From positions 1 to 16,145 of the forward strand of contig JAEZAD010000332.1 of the NCBI GenBank assembly GCA_023430565.1: a DNA stretch of 16,145 bases, read 5' to 3'. The stretch comes from Verrucomicrobiota bacterium (GTDB lineage: Bacteria; Verrucomicrobiota; Verrucomicrobiia; Opitutales; Opitutaceae). Numbering within the stretch: position 1 is the first letter of the stretch; every line of letters begins with the position of its first letter. The position numbers and the translations under genes are program-made. Shown in pieces: positions 16,119 to 16,145 of the stretch. The notes below the pieces were generated by a model. That model worked only from the letters and a program-made list of their open reading frames with translations. It was not told the origin of the DNA and did not search any database.

Positions 16119-16145
16119 TTCTGGCGGGTTTGCGAGGGGAGCCGG

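Overview
The window is GC-rich (clearly above 60% by eye), densely coding and entirely chromosomal in character. It looks like a carbohydrate-utilisation locus from a verrucomicrobial bacterium of the Opitutaceae type. The basis is the very large TonB-dependent receptor, whose N-terminus (…VVLSPFTVSSERDRGYQATDTLAGTR…, split here by position in its entry) is typical of Opitutaceae, the absence of any SusD partner, LacI-type regulators, and secreted glycoside hydrolases with weak or absent Shine-Dalgarno sequences. The taxonomic call is recognition from memory, not a database result.

Layout. Plus strand: a heparinase II/III-like polysaccharide lyase truncated by the left edge (1-1773); a 214-base gap with two palindromes; a 1223-residue TonB-dependent receptor (1988-5659) closed by a strong rho-independent terminator; then a LacI-family regulator (5788-6888). 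A minus-strand four-gene run converges on that regulator. In transcription order it is a GH78 alpha-L-rhamnosidase (14957-12153), a small alpha/beta-hydrolase esterase (12095-11409), an MFS/GPH-like sugar symporter (11371-10001) and an exported GH106 alpha-L-rhamnosidase (10044-6955). A second LacI-family regulator (15069-16109) is divergent from GH78. Its short promoter region carries a 24-base interrupted inverted repeat overlapping a TTGACA box.

Proposed logic (inference). The outer-membrane receptor imports oligosaccharides. The exported GH106 and probably the lyase trim them outside the cytoplasm. The MFS protein carries products across the inner membrane. The cytoplasmic esterase and GH78 remove acyl groups and release L-rhamnose. 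The two LacI proteins are clear paralogues of each other but differ in the two residues that contact operator bases, so each probably senses the same kind of ligand and controls a different half of the locus. The substrate is probably a rhamnose-containing, uronate-containing, possibly acylated polysaccharide (pectic rhamnogalacturonan, ulvan-like or a bacterial exopolysaccharide such as a gellan-type polymer). The sequence alone does not decide which.

No rRNA, tRNA, CRISPR array, insertion sequence, integrase or phage gene was seen. No gap between genes exceeds about 215 bases.
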